A DNA stretch of 64,000 nucleotides from Tetrastigma voinierianum. Its lineage: Eukaryota; Streptophyta; Magnoliopsida; Vitales; Vitaceae. Shown piece after piece: positions 23,373 through 34,320 of the stretch. A program made the translations under genes and the position numbers. Each line of letters starts with the position of its first letter. The stretch's first letter is position 1. Location of the stretch: NCBI GenBank assembly GCA_016808115.1, contig JAEQBH010000132.1:846095-910094 (forward strand). Reading direction: 5' to 3'. Below the pieces are notes generated by a model. That model was not told the DNA's origin. It saw nothing but the letters and a program-made list of their open reading frames with translations, and ran no database searches.

Positions 23373-24082
23373 TGGGGATATAAAATTGGACCGAGCATCC
23401 CACTCGCCAGCCCGATAGAGCAATGGGGGCCGTGCCCCACCCATGTCCCTCCATAGCAGCCCAAAAGGAGGTCCGGCTCATTAGGCCCAAACATGGGTTT
23501 GGAAAAATAGGGAGGCCCATATTGACTGATCCAACCCCAGTCAACACAATAACGGAAGATAGAATAATGTTACTAAAGATAATAACCTATTCGTCAATCA
23601 AGTCCTATTGCTCGTGGGTCGGAAAAAGTAATAGAAGACCGTTAAATGGGAATCCTCCAATAAGAAGGAGAAGTTATCCCAAATAAACTCTCTTGACTAA
23701 TCCAGTTCTTCAAATAAAATTTATGATATGAAACATTTCCTCCAATGGGAGGACTCTAGTCATCGAGCTGATCATCACTATAAATACAAAGGCCTTTGAA
23801 TCGGTGAAAGATACGCTCGTCGGATGCGATACTAATTCCACTAGCTTTTCTCGCATCTCGAGGAAGAATCGACTTTGGCATCGGAGCGGCTGCGGCCCGA
23901 AGCCCTCGCAGGCCCACTCGGTTTTTCTGCGGAGGAAATTGCTTCATCGGGGCCTGCCGGATCAACCGATGCGACAATCTGCCTTGCGAACTGATCAGGC
24001 ACACGTATCTCGGCCCGCGAAGACAATCCCAGGTCCGGCCGCGTGGCCACGCCATTTCAATGGGTTCCAGATTGAAAAAACA
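23373..24082 (+). repeat. 3' LTR of the Tat element
   Basis: 710 bp, starting 'tggggatata' and ending 'gattgaaaaaaca', aligned with 10781-11481. It keeps the better promoter: 'ctataaatac' at 23778. Diverged from the 5' LTR by many substitutions and small indels. The following 'attcttctttgtaagaaaag' matches copy B ('atccttcttccataagaaaag'), which fixes the insertion boundary to within about 15 bp. Confidence 0.88.
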
Positions 24083-24510
24083 TGACCTTCATCCCGATTA
24101 TTCTTCTTTGTAAGAAAAGTCACAAGATCTCACCTTTCGGCAATCCCAATGAGTGGTTCAAAATACAGGTCATATCCTTAATGGAAACATTTAAATATGT
24201 AAAATACAAAATAATATATTATTTAGTTGTAATATTTTAACAAATAAAAAAACACATAGCTTTTATTTTTAAATTTTTATCAAGTGGTTGTGCATTAAAG
24301 TGAGTGGTCTGTAGCATTCTCAGATATGATGTAAGGGTTTGACCTCTCCTATGGTAGTTTTGGGTTTAGGCTTTAAAAGTCTTATTCATTGCTTAAAATG
24401 ATGGTTTGGATATCTTGTTGGGCTATTGGGATGTGTGCTGACCACTCATATGATAACGATCGACGAGTTGTTCAATTATGTCAGTTTAGATGTGAGAATG
24501 CAAGTTGTAA

Positions 24511-25901
24511 GATCATCTTCAATAGGAAATTTCTATTTTTTTCTCTAAATTGATATTTTCTCTATATATAAAAGATTATAGAAGTTCATATTTTAGAGAC
24601 CTAATTATAAAAGTAATCTTATTTCAATTAAATATTCTTATTTTCAAATATTGTTTTTTTAATTAAGATATTTTAAAACTATATGTTATATAAATAATTT
24701 TATTTATATTAATATCAAAATATAACTATCATTAAATAATAAATTGTAATAATAAACAAATATTAAGACCTAAAGTAGCTTTATTAATAAATGTTATATT
24801 TATTATAAAACATATTATTATAGTAAAATTAAAACAACATTTAATAAAACTGTATAAAATACACATTATTAAATAATAACGATATATTAAAGCTAATAAA
24901 TTGATGATCATATGTTTCTTATGTGGTTATTTATAATTCACTAAAGTTACCATTACTGGAAGCCAGCAATCATTTTGTTGGGATTTATGAATTATTTTTA
25001 ATAATCTATATTTTTCATCTTGAAATATTCATGCTCAAATGGGTCGAAAATTGAGTCAAGATTTTTCTCCATAATTTTTTTTCTTGTCTTTCACGTTCCA
25101 ACTCACATTTATTGCATTCATTTTCAATTTGTAGTATCTTCAATTGATAACGTTTCTCCAGTTCCTTGCTCGCATAAGCAAATTAAAGATAAAGAAGTTT
25201 ATTATGCACTTCAAAATGCATTAAATGAGCATTTATGGGCAATATATAGTAACAATGTTTCTTGTAGTTAATGTATTAGTTTAAATAAATGATGGGCAAA
25301 AATCATGTGATATAATTTCTATGTTCTTTTTTTCTTCAATATGAATTTTTATTTTTTTTCTAAGAAATTATTGCATTAATTAATTAAAATCTTAATGTTT
25401 TATTACTCTCAAACTCCAGCCCAGCTGTCTTTACTTAAGTAAATGTATTTATATCATTGTCAAAAACTGATTTTATTAAAAAAAATTAGGGTATTTAAGA
25501 AAAAATTTAAATTATTAAAATAAATTATACTACAAAATCATTATATTAAAATCATTTAATAATATATGAAAATTAATTCAATATTAATAAAATAATAAAT
25601 AATAAATATAAGTATGTCAAAAACAAAAATATAATTAAAATAATTATTTTATTATTATGATAATAAAATAATGAAAGAATAGTAGTATAATAATAAAATA
25701 ATAATAAAATAGTGCTTATTAAGATATGGGCCCATCATCTCTATATTTAGAGATGTGAATAATGAATCTCTAAATATGGAGATGCACTATTCATGTCTCT
25801 ATTTTAGAGATAAAAATAAAGAACTTTTAGAGCATGATTTTTGCTCCAAAATCTCTATATATAGAGATAGAGTAAAAAATAAAGCTCTTTTGAAGATGCT
25901 C
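24511..25901. mobile_element. PIF/Harbinger-like DNA transposon derivative, 1391 bp
   Basis: The ends are inverted: left 'gatcatcttcaatag', right (reverse complement) 'gagcatcttcaaaag'. Both sides carry the 3-bp target duplication TAA (24508-24510 and 25902-25904) typical of PIF/Harbinger. Copy A has the empty site with one TAA at 8074-8076 ('gtttgtaaaggagtgag'). The interior is very AT-rich with one short coding remnant at 25140-25270, so the element is a non-autonomous internal-deletion derivative. Near the right end the words 'agagatgtgaataatg' and 'tctctatatatagagat' form small hairpins. Confidence 0.8.
25140..25270 (+). pseudogene. Possible C-terminal piece of a PIF/Harbinger transposase
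   Basis: Inside the element a plus frame ends with HKQIKDKEVYYALQNALNEH and then LWAIYSNN before a stop. A closing 'I.D.E....L...LIEH.W' block is common at the end of plant Harbinger transposases (DDE_Tnp_4 family), just after the catalytic domain. No D-D-E core is left upstream. The call rests on this one motif plus its position in an element with Harbinger-type ends. Confidence 0.5.
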
Positions 25902-25999
25902 TAAAGGGTAGGCTATTAACTACTCTGTTCATTTTCATTTGAACCGAGCGGTGTAGCCAATTAAGCATGGATTACATGTGAACTCAAATTATCTTGCAG

Positions 26000-28268
26000 C
26001 TTGATTTTTCTGCGTGTTTTGGTATAATAAAAATAAATGTATATTTTTCGAATAAAATAATACTAAAAATAAAATAAGCAAAACAGGAATTAATACAAAA
26101 AGTCAAGGAGCCAAATTGATAAATTACCAATTAAGGACCCAAATGACATAAGGAATAAAGTTCATATTCTTAAGTAGGAAATTGTAAGGATTTTTGAAAA
26201 GAATGGTGAAAACTTTGCAATTAAGGAAAGTGGAGGTGAAAGTTCAAATCATGGAAAGCGTTAATTGGTTAAGGATAATAATAATACATTGCCATAATGG
26301 TTGAGCTCAAAATTCTCTGAATCTGCATTATCAATGATGAAGCCGGACTACGTCGTTAAATTCGTCTTATGAAATCTAGTGACAGAAAAGTTTCGTTGAA
26401 TACTGAGACAAGCGGAATATTTTACGATTTTGCGGGTGGTAAGTCGCCCCGAGTAATTTCGAGGGCGAGATTTTACGAAAATCTCGGAAGTCGAAAATGG
26501 CTTAGGCTGGGTCATTTAAAATAAAGTGGTGAAAGAAATAAGTGTTCGAGATAGAAAACGGACTCAGATGAGCAATATAAAATCATTATCAAAATGTGTA
26601 ATAATAATAATATTAAAAAAATAAAAATAAAAGGATAGAATTGAAAATAACAAAGGAAAATGGGAGAGGCTTGGGAGAGATAGCGGGTGAGAGAGAGAAA
26701 GATTTTGATTTTTTTTTTTCTTTAAAACTACTACAGATCTACGGAAATCGAATCGTAGGATTTCGTTGGAGTAAGAGGCAAAGTTCATCCACGCATCGAG
26801 AGCTACGCGATGACACCAAAATCTTAGCGTTTCGTCAAACTCCAAAATGTATGAAATTTTCCTACTTTAGTTATTTCTATCCTAAAGTCATTTAATGGCT
26901 TGAAGTTTGCTTAAGAAACCAGTAAAATCACAGTCTCGAAAATTTTTTGAGCGAGTTTAGGAATTTTTGTGGAATTTCGGGACTATTTTAGGACAATCGA
27001 GCAATTCGGAGATGTGGTTGGTCGAGTTGAAATTTCGGGATTGTTTCGGATGTCGACGAGTTTTCATGCTTATTTTTGGATGCTTGTTTCACATGGAAAC
27101 TTGGCTGAGTGCAGAATCCATCCATATATATAGCTTGATGAAATTGAGATGATAGTCAAATAGCTCATAAGCATGATAATCATGGTGTTCATGCATATAA
27201 TGAGATATGAAAAATCCTAAGATACAAATAAATGATTGTAAATATCGCATAATATTAATTATTCGAAATATGGGATATGTATTGGTAATAAAATCTGGCA
27301 TGGAGTGTCTTGTAGAACTGGTAAAGGGGATAGATGGGCATGCCTATTAGGGAAAAACAAGTCTGCAGCATACTAATCAGTTGGCCCCGTTTGGGTCATT
27401 ACGATTGCCTTGGGCCCTTAGATGATGGGTATACGTCTGATGATATGACCTTCGGACCCTTATAGATGGCATTGTCGCACAATGATAACAGCGTCTTAAG
27501 GTACTTATAGGCCCAGCTGTTTACGTGTTACCGGTGAGTATAAGCGCCTTGATGTACTTATAGGTTTCCTTTATCTACTTCTAAGGCTCATGCAGGCGTG
27601 AAACGTAAAAGAAAATGACAGGTATGCAAATGAAATGTATAGAATATATGACATGATATAGAAGCGTAACGCTCTTATCACGATGATAATTATCTGATTC
27701 TGAACAAGTAAAAGTACAAGATGACATCAAGTATATGAAATATGATAGAAATGAAACTTGTTATGAAAAAGCATATATATGAGAAATGATAAGTATATGT
27801 AAATGTTGTATGTGTTATATAAGTATATGCATTTGTATAAGCGGTCTTGGTGACCACTTGGTAGAGATTCGATCCGTATGTATTAATTCCCACTGCGCGT
27901 AAAGCTTAGCGGATGTTTTCATCCCTAGTGTAGGTAAAAGAGAGGAAACCGGAGGACGAGGATGATCAGAAGACAGCGTCGAGGCCGCGCATCACTATGT
28001 ACTTACTAGAGACCTTTTGAATTACATTTTGTATATGTAATTTTGTTTATTTTGTAAACAATATAAATATTGTAAATGTTGAGCAGCTTTAGAGATATGG
28101 ATCTTATATATATATTTTGTAATCCATTTATTCTGAGAATATAATACAAGTTAAATGTTAACAGTATAGTAATGAAAAACTTAAAGTTCTAAGTTGTGGT
28201 AGTATGAGCACCTCGGATCACCGAGGGTTCGGATGCGCAAGCGGGTCGGTTGAGAAAGGGGTGCTACA
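26000..28268 (+). mobile_element. Tekay-like LTR insertion in copy B, about 2.3 kb
   Basis: Ends in 'ggggtgctaca' at 28268, a common gypsy LTR terminus. It contains LTR-type body sequence, for example 'cgtttcgtcaaactccaaaatgtatg' style wording (26830-26855) shared with the LTR at 6545-7931 and a 'gcattgtcgcacaatgata' block at 27468. Copy A lacks it, which brackets it between about 25990 and 28300. The left terminus was not pinned down. No gag-pol, so probably a solo or truncated LTR. Confidence 0.55.
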
Positions 28269-28943
28269 AGTTCGATCGAAATGGAATTTCGATCGAACCG
28301 TGGATCCCCGTAATTCTTGTTTGGTTAATCTAAATTTTCACTCAACTCTCTTTTCTTCATTTTCTAGCTATCCCATCTTTCTCAAGCAAAAATGAATGAT
28401 TCTTCATGGGTTTTGACCTAAAATCATTCATCTCCACCTTTTTTAATCAATATATCTTTTAATTAAGTAATTATTCTATATAGATTTGGGTTTTATTTTA
28501 TTTCTTAAAATGTTGTCATATTAGTGCGGCATTTAATTTATCTTCGATTTGTTACGACGTTTTATTTTTCGTAAGCCAACGTTTTATTTCTATACTAATG
28601 ATTCAAACAAATAAAACATATTCAATTAAAAATAAACGATAAATCAGTTTAAGATCATCAATATCTTGCAGAATTAGAATGATAGATATGTTAATCGTGT
28701 AGTATTATTCTGCTCCAAGTTATAGGCTTTGAATAAATTTATTATGTGTGTTATTTTATCCTTAAATTTATATTTATAATTTTATTCAATGTTTACTAAT
28801 TCTTTTTTTTTTAAGAAAATAATATATAACTAATATGAATCAATAAAATTATCCTTCTTCCATAAGAAAAGTCACAAAATCTCACCTTTCGGCAATCACA
28901 ATGAGAGGTTCAAAATACAGTTCATATCCTTAATGGAAACATT

Positions 28944-29460
28944 TTCCACGATTTTGGGCAACGCGGAAACATGCACTGAGGAAGGTGTAATGACTTTTCC
29001 AGGAAATTCTTATCTTGACTTTTCCTAGGGGGATCAATTTTCCTAGGAAACTGACAGGCTGACAGCCATGAAATTGAACACCCACGGGAAAATTCCTCGG
29101 ATTCCAGGAAAGTCCTATTAGGGGAATAGTATAGGATTTTGTTATGTCGGTATTTATTCACTTATCATTACATTTTAATAGTATTTTATTTTCATGGAAA
29201 CCTGACCGATCCCTTCTCGATGTCATGTCTAATCCTATAATTATTGAGTCAGACTTCGTGATTATACGATCTTTTATTTAAAAATATTTTACAAAATATT
29301 AATTAAAATGCAACAATGTTCGTATTCATATTTTCCAATTTTACATATATATAAATTATCCTTTTAAAATGAGATTTTAGTGATATAAATACGAGGAGTA
29401 AAGGGGTTCTAATTTTAGAAATAATTTTATGATTACATAGATTATTTGTTTATTTATTTA
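28944..29460. other. Unassigned sequence right of copy B
   Basis: A 230-bp moderately GC-rich part (28944-29160) with 'cttttccaggaaattc' and 'ttttcctagga' motifs recurring in both orientations, then AT-rich spacer. No gene or known repeat recognised. Confidence 0.3.
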
Positions 29461-29554
29461 GGCTATGTTTAGTTCTAAAAACTTGTGAGAAATGTAAAAA
29501 AGAAAATAATATAAATTTTCATATATTAAAGAATTATGTACTGTGAGAGCTTAT

Positions 29555-29726
29555 TGAAGAAAGACTTGAGTCTTTATATTAAAAGCGTAAATTACAAGTA
29601 CAAGAGGAGACCTTATATAGGCTGGAAATTTATCTGACCCTAGAAAATACAAATTACAATCTAAGAAATACAAAATTATAATCCTAGGAAATTACAAAAT
29701 AAATATAACAATATAATAATCTAACA
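29555..29726 (-). repeat. 3' LTR of the copia element
   Basis: 172 bp. Shares 'acttgagtctttatattaaa', 'aaattacaagtacaagagga' and 'aaataaatataacaatataa' with the other LTR. Its outer edge (plus 'tgaagaaag') abuts the CTTAT target copy. Confidence 0.9.
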
Positions 29727-29739
29727 TCTCCCTCAAACT

Positions 29740-30368
29740 CCTTGGTGGTTTAAGAAATAAGTGATGAGTTTTGAGCCTAAATCTTGAAAGTTCGCGGAGA
29801 AGTGGTTTGGTGAAGATATCGGCTCAGCTAATCTGAGAGAAATGGTAAGAATGTGAGTGTGCGGCTGAAGCGGATGATGTGAATCTGTAATGATCCAATC
29901 TATTATGTTTAGTACGTTCATGGAAGAACGTCGTTATGAAGCGATTTGGATAGCGCCGATTATCGCGGTGAAGTTTGGTTGCGATGGAAACGATCCAACA
30001 CCAAAGATCTTGTAGTAACCAACGTAACCAAATAAGTTCAATTGTAGTATTGTCGGTACTCTATATTACCTTGATCTTTGGAGCAACGGCATTGTTGTTT
30101 CTTGCTTCTCGAGAATAAGAAAATCACTCAAAAGAAAACAATATCTGTAGTAGATAAACTGTCCCGGTGGGATCACACCGCGTCTGCATACGAATATGCA
30201 CGAAGAGTTAATGAAAATATGAAGAAAAATGAAGACCATCCAAATATAGTGCCTTCGGATATCGAAGAATCCACGAGAGCAGCGGCATAATGAGAAGATC
30301 TAGGCGTATAAAGCGATGACTACATGAGCTGCCAGGAAATATCACAGGCTAATTAACGGTGAGATAGA
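29740..30368 (-). pseudogene. Copia RNase H remnant
   Basis: Broken minus frames show the usual tail of a copia polyprotein. FHERTKHNRLDHYRF (29885-29930) corresponds to 'FHERTKHIEID.HF.R'. ADIFTKPL (around 29820, partly frame-shifted) is followed by LSRFRLKTHHLFLKP near 29760-29800 and a stop shortly before the polypurine tract. RNase H removes RNA from the RNA-DNA hybrid during reverse transcription. Multiple frameshifts; the N-terminal half is poorly readable. Confidence 0.65.
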
Positions 30369-31363
30369 TTAGACTCTCGACAAGTGTACGTAGAGGCGCA
30401 TCGGTGGTGATTCGCCATCATGAGAATTAAGGCGACACTTATACTCAATAAGTGTGTCAACTATCTTGCTATCAGTGATACTAGCTAGAGAAATCATATC
30501 AGAAGTATACTTGGCCTGAGTAAGATAATAACCATCTGCATAAGAAGAAACTTCTAGACCAAGAAAGTAATTAAGAGGGCCGAGATCTTTCATTTCAAAT
30601 TGACGACCAAGAAAGTGCTTTAGATCCTAAATACCCTACATATCATCACCTATAATAATCATATCATCGACATACAAGAGGAGAATAGTAATACCATGAC
30701 TAGACCGTCTCAGAAAAAGAGTTGTATCAAAAGAACTGCCTGAAAAACCATGCTGAGAGATAGTAGAAATTTGAACTTTGCAAATAATGCTCGAGGCTTG
30801 TTTAAGCTATAAAGTGCCCGTCGTAGTCGAAATGCTCTGAGGGAACGGAGGGTGAGTAACCAAGTGGAAGCTTCATATAGACTTCCTATGAGAGTTCACC
30901 ATTAAGAAAACATTTTTGACATCCATCTGAAAGAGTGGCCATTTGCGAGCTGCAGAAATGGCAATAAGAGTCATGACAGAAGAAAGTCGAGCCATAGGAG
31001 CGAAAGTCTCCTCATAATCAATCCTAGACTCTTGAGTAAAACCCATGGCAACAAGGCGAGCCTTGTAGCGATCAACAATGCCATCCGATGGAGTCTTGAT
31101 CTTATAAACCCATTTACAGCGGAATGGCGACTTTTTCGGAGGGAATCGACCATATCCCATGTTCTAGTTTTATGCAGTGCATCCAACTCTTCTTTCATAG
31201 CTTGCTTCCATAAAGGGTTAGAGGAAGCCTCATGAAAAGTTTGAGGTTCCTGGAGAGAGGCGGGAGCATAAAAGCAATGAAAGTCATGAAGGTGAGAAGG
31301 AAGAGTAGTTACCCGATGGGAATGACGAAGTGCATGAGAGTCAGAAGGACCAACAGGATCCAC
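30369..31363 (-). pseudogene. Copia reverse transcriptase (RVT_2)
   Basis: From the right: NPLWKQAMKEELDALHKTRT (31130-31230), FRCKWVYKIKTPSDG and VDRYKARLVAMGFTQESRID (31030-31120), YEETFAPMARLSSVMTLI, then WPLFQMDVKNVFL (30900-30940; normally FQMDVKNAFL). LLYVDDMII with the catalytic YVDD is at about 30655-30690. MKDLGPLNYFLGLEVSSYAD and YYLTQAKYTSDMISLA follow (30470-30593). The domain is complete in outline but spread over at least three frames. Confidence 0.88.
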
Positions 31364-32490
31364 AGTTGGGGCGGGCGGTATCGGTGGAGCACGTTATTGA
31401 TCGGTGCGGGAAGCTCGGCGGATGCGAGAAGGAACATCGATGTAGAAGGGGAGACTGGCGGGCAGGAGAGGTGGGAGACTCCTCGGGAAAAAGATGGAGA
31501 TGATCGATAGAGGAATAAGAAGCAGAAGCATAGAGTAGTTGGTAAAACATTTTGTGTTCCCAAAAGACCACATGCGAAGCACGAAGACATTTGCTAATGG
31601 GATCATAACACCTATAACCTTTTTGCAATTTCATACCAGAAAACAACACAAACGAGAAACGAGGCCCGAGTTTGTTTCTTTTATGATCATGAAGAGAAGA
31701 ACCAGCGGACACATCGAGACTACAAGTAAGTCATTGGAGGAAGAACCAAACAACATATCATAAGGAGTTTGATTACGAGATAATGGGAGAAGGACACCGA
31801 TTGATGGTGTAAGCAGCCGATGGCGACTTCCCAAAGGCGAAGGAGTAGAGCGACAATAGTAGTACTTACGAACAACATCAAGAATAGCGAAGTTTGCGGC
31901 TCATCCTGTATTTCTTTGAGAAGTGCCTAAGCAAGAGGAATGAGAGACAATACCAAATTGATGTAGAATAGAGGTAAATTCATAGGCTTTATATTCTTGG
32001 GCATTATCAGATAAAAACTTTGATGAGTTTAGAAAGCGTGTTTCCAATCATTTTGGTAAAGAATCACGATATATTTGATAAAGTTAAAAACGATTTTTGA
32101 AGAGATAAATCCAAGTATGTCGGGAAAAATCATCCACAAAAATAAAAAAGTAACGTGACCCACTCGAAGTAGAAATGGGAGAGGGGCCCCATACATCAGA
32201 ATGAATAAGATCAAAAGAAAAGAGCATGAAAACACTTTGTTATTAAATGGTAAAGCGGTTGTTTGCCAAATTAACAAGGCATACAATCAAAACTCTTATT
32301 TGGCTTAGAAAGCCTAACAAACCCCTAGAAACTGGTTGTTTTAACTCTAGAGATAGATGCATGACCAAGGCGAGAATGCCATAAAGCAAGAATGGTACTC
32401 TGCTCACGAGACGGTGAGAGCGAGGCGAGGACGGTAAATGAAAGATGAGCTTAAACAACCTTGGACCTTGCGGCGGTCCCAACTATGCAT
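31364..32490 (-). pseudogene. Copia GAG-pre-integrase and integrase
   Basis: At 32243-32482 broken frames give the GAG-pre-integrase zinc-binding tail. At 32029-32230 comes the integrase core: FDLIHSDVWGP (in pieces), YFFIFVDDFSRHTWIY and KFLSDNAQEY in adjacent frames, showing the first catalytic Asp and the Asp of the SDNA/G-x-E block. The 31341-31712 frame gives the C-terminal part: HKRNKLGPRFSFVLFSGMKL, QKGYRCYDPISKCL, VVFWEHKMFYQL. Plant copia integrases show the last blocks almost unchanged. Frame-broken and inactive. Confidence 0.82.
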
Positions 32491-34031
32491 CCTAGATCTT
32501 AGAATCACAGCACAACCACCGATGGGGAAAATGTTAAAGAAAAACCAAGTTCGTGAGTTGCTGACGAAAAAAAAGATTATGAAGTGAGTTTAGAATCCCG
32601 GTAAACATTGGAAATAGACAAGAATTTAGGGTGTAGAGATAATGCAGAGATGAGGGGAGACATGCACGGAGAACCATTTTGCGGTGTATATGGTAGGAAG
32701 CTAGAAGTGTGTGAAAGGTACAACATCGGAGAAGAGTCATATGATTAAACAGCGGAATCAAGAAGCCACGTGGGAGATGTACTTGATATACGTAGAAGAA
32801 GCGTGTTGGATGCATTGGAAGATGGAAGATGAGCCTAATTAACCTTATCATGTAGATGCGCTATAGAGAGAGATGGCGGGGACAGGACTTGGAATGGGAG
32901 TCCATAGTTGATAATTGGTAGGTGAAAGCGGCGATTAAGAGAATGCGTGACGAGTGTAACAGGTTTTAACAAAAATGACCTTTGTTCTTACAGCTGGCAG
33001 ATGAAGAGCTTCTTATTGTTATGTAGATCTTACATTATTCCACTTTGCCTTTGGAAACGGTAGGTGGGCGACGGAGGGAAAATGGGAATTAACGGTGCAG
33101 ACAGTGGCTAAAGTAGCGAGAACCATGGTGCAGATAGAAATGGGTTCGGTCTGAAGAGCTGGTCTCATTATCTGACTAACTTATGAATAGCTGTGAAAAT
33201 TTGTTGGTAAGGATCACGATGGAGAATATGACTTAGGCTAATTGAGCTCATCACGAAGCCCATTAAAAGCGAAGCTTGATCGTCCTTGTTCAGTGAACAT
33301 AAACCAATTTGGTGTTAGCGAGGTGAAGGCGGGTTCGAGGATGCAGATAATTGATCCCAAATAGATTTCAATGTTTGTGATATCTGAGTGATCAGCTCAC
33401 TTGGTTCGACTACGATAAAGTTCGTGTGAGCTTGAAGTTACCAAGCACCCTCGGTCGACATAGAGTAACAAGTAAGTCCCGAACTTCTTTAGCAATATCA
33501 ATGTTGCGAACTCATGAAGCAATGGATGAAATAGATGTATTCTGAAGTAAGTGATGATATGATGATTAGCACTCCCGATCCTCAATCCGAATGGCATAGA
33601 CGAAGTCGGTTTTCTTTGAGTCGGTTTTCTTTGTCCCCTTGTTACGGAATGGGACGATCGCGGAGACATAAAGCCGCGACTTGCGGCCTTTGAGATAACT
33701 ACGCATGGCTTGAGACCAGGGCAAAATTATATCCACTAAAAAATAACATGAATGGACCCGAAATGTCATCACTGGCATATCGAAGTACGGTCAGCAGAAC
33801 TGACAAAAATGGAATCAGGACGGGAAAATAAGTCAAAATGCAACTGGTCAAAATTTCGATTAACGATCAACTACTGACATGGCAAAGTCAACGGGCATAG
33901 GTTAGCGGGCAACGGGCGCGGGAGGAAACGGTGGCAAACGGTGGTGTTCGTCGGAAAAAGAAGCTATACGGTGGCTATAATGCCTGGGGCCGAGTGGCCG
34001 TGAAAAATCGGAGGCATAACTCACGATGCCA
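32491..34031 (-). pseudogene. Copia gag and protease remnant
   Basis: Near the 5' LTR the 33566-33778 frame reads FLVDIILPWSQAMRSYLKGR followed by KSRLYVS. This matches the copia gag opening 'L.G.NY..WS.A...YL.GK.K..Y..G'. Further left only short, shifted frames remain (33397-33669, 32534-32851), and neither the CCHC knuckle nor the protease D-S-G is convincingly readable. The minus strand just below the LTR carries the primer site, so gag starts about 150-250 bp inside the element. Confidence 0.6.
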
Positions 34032-34198
34032 TGAAGAAAAACTTGAGTCTTTATATTAAAAAATGTAAATTACAAGTACAAGAGGAGGCCTTATAGAACA
34101 TTTATACAACCTGAGAAAATCTAATTCTGATCTAAGGAAAATACAAATTATAATTCTAGGAAATTACAAAATAAATATAACAATATAATAATCTAACA
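34032..34198 (-). repeat. 5' LTR of the copia element
   Basis: 167 bp, ending at 34198 next to the second CTTAT copy (34199-34203). The minus strand runs from this LTR into the primer site 'tggcatcgtgag', an imperfect form of the common 'tggtatcagagc' initiator tRNA-Met site. Confidence 0.9.
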
Positions 34199-34320
34199 CT
34201 TATAAATAATTTAAATTATATATAATTTTCTTTAAGATATTTATTACACAACCAAAAGTTTTTCAGAGCATTTTTTTTTCTTTCCTTATCCTTAGTAGGA
34301 CCCAAAACAAAACACAACCT

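Larger units (their letters stand above)
10781..24082 (+). mobile_element. Tat-lineage Ty3-gypsy LTR retrotransposon, 13.3 kb
   Basis: Two direct LTRs (10781-11481 and 23373-24082) flank plus-strand gag, protease, RT, two RNase H domains and integrase, in gypsy order. Four features point to the Tat lineage: D-N-G-S-S protease motif, a second RNase H after the RT-linked one, a long 3' region (about 6.7 kb) after integrase, and an antisense coding remnant in that region. All frames are broken by many indels, and the LTRs have clearly diverged, so it is old and inactive. Copy B of the surrounding duplication supplies an empty site at about 28830-28850. A clean 5-bp target duplication is not visible. 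Confidence 0.88.
6375..24186. repeat. Copy A of a direct tandem duplication (about 1.1 kb net, interrupted)
   Basis: Four pieces of copy A align in order with copy B (24187-28943): 6375-6544, 7932-8435, 10516-10780 and 24083-24186. Copy A starts 'acatttaaatatgtaaaat' at 6375. The same words start copy B at 24187, straight after the end of copy A ('cttaatggaaac'). Between the pieces lie two LTR-type insertions (6545-7931, 8436-10515) and the Tat element (10781-24082), all absent from B. The unit is AT-rich and non-coding. What it is, host spacer or an old repeat, I cannot tell. Confidence 0.8.
24187..28943. repeat. Copy B of the direct tandem duplication
   Basis: Matches copy A in three pieces: 24187-24510, 25902 to about 25990, and about 28300-28943. 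The 3' piece has the whole stretch that the 8436 LTR and the Tat element interrupt in copy A ('cgtaagccaacgttttattt', 'aagaaaataatatataact', 'cacctttcggcaatc'). It ends 'cttaatggaaacatttt' like copy A's end. It is interrupted by a PIF/Harbinger-like element and by an LTR insertion not found in copy A. Confidence 0.8.
29555..34198 (-). mobile_element. Structurally complete Ty1-copia element, 4644 bp, with target duplication
   Basis: LTRs of 172 bp (29555-29726) and 167 bp (34032-34198) in direct orientation, both starting TGTTAG on the minus strand. The 5-bp target duplication is CTTAT at 29550-29554 and 34199-34203. A polypurine tract borders the 3' LTR (29727-29738, minus 'gtttgagggaga') and a tRNA-Met-like primer site borders the 5' LTR (minus 'tggcatcgtgag', about 34020-34031). 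Gag, integrase, RT and RNase H follow in copia order. The coding region has many frameshifts, so it cannot move itself. The two LTRs differ at a fair number of positions. Confidence 0.92.
29461..34320. mobile_element. Possible MITE-like element split by a copia insertion
   Basis: The left end 'ggctatgtttagttctaaaa' (29461) and the reverse complement of the right end, 'ggttgtgttttgttttgg' (about 34318), are loosely inverted. If the copia element and one target copy are removed, about 215 bp of AT-rich sequence remain. 'Gttt(g/a)gtt'-type ends are common in plant hAT-like MITEs; similar ends occur at 55735-56040. Low certainty, because the inverted ends match only partly. Confidence 0.35.

Noticed and set aside
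24083..24090. 'tga' on both sides of the Tat element as a target duplication
   Set aside because: Only three bases match and gypsy elements make 5-bp duplications; the comparison with copy B does not support it.
30078..30290. A 70-codon plus-strand frame in the copia RNase H region
   Set aside because: Shadow of the minus-strand pol; no recognisable motif.
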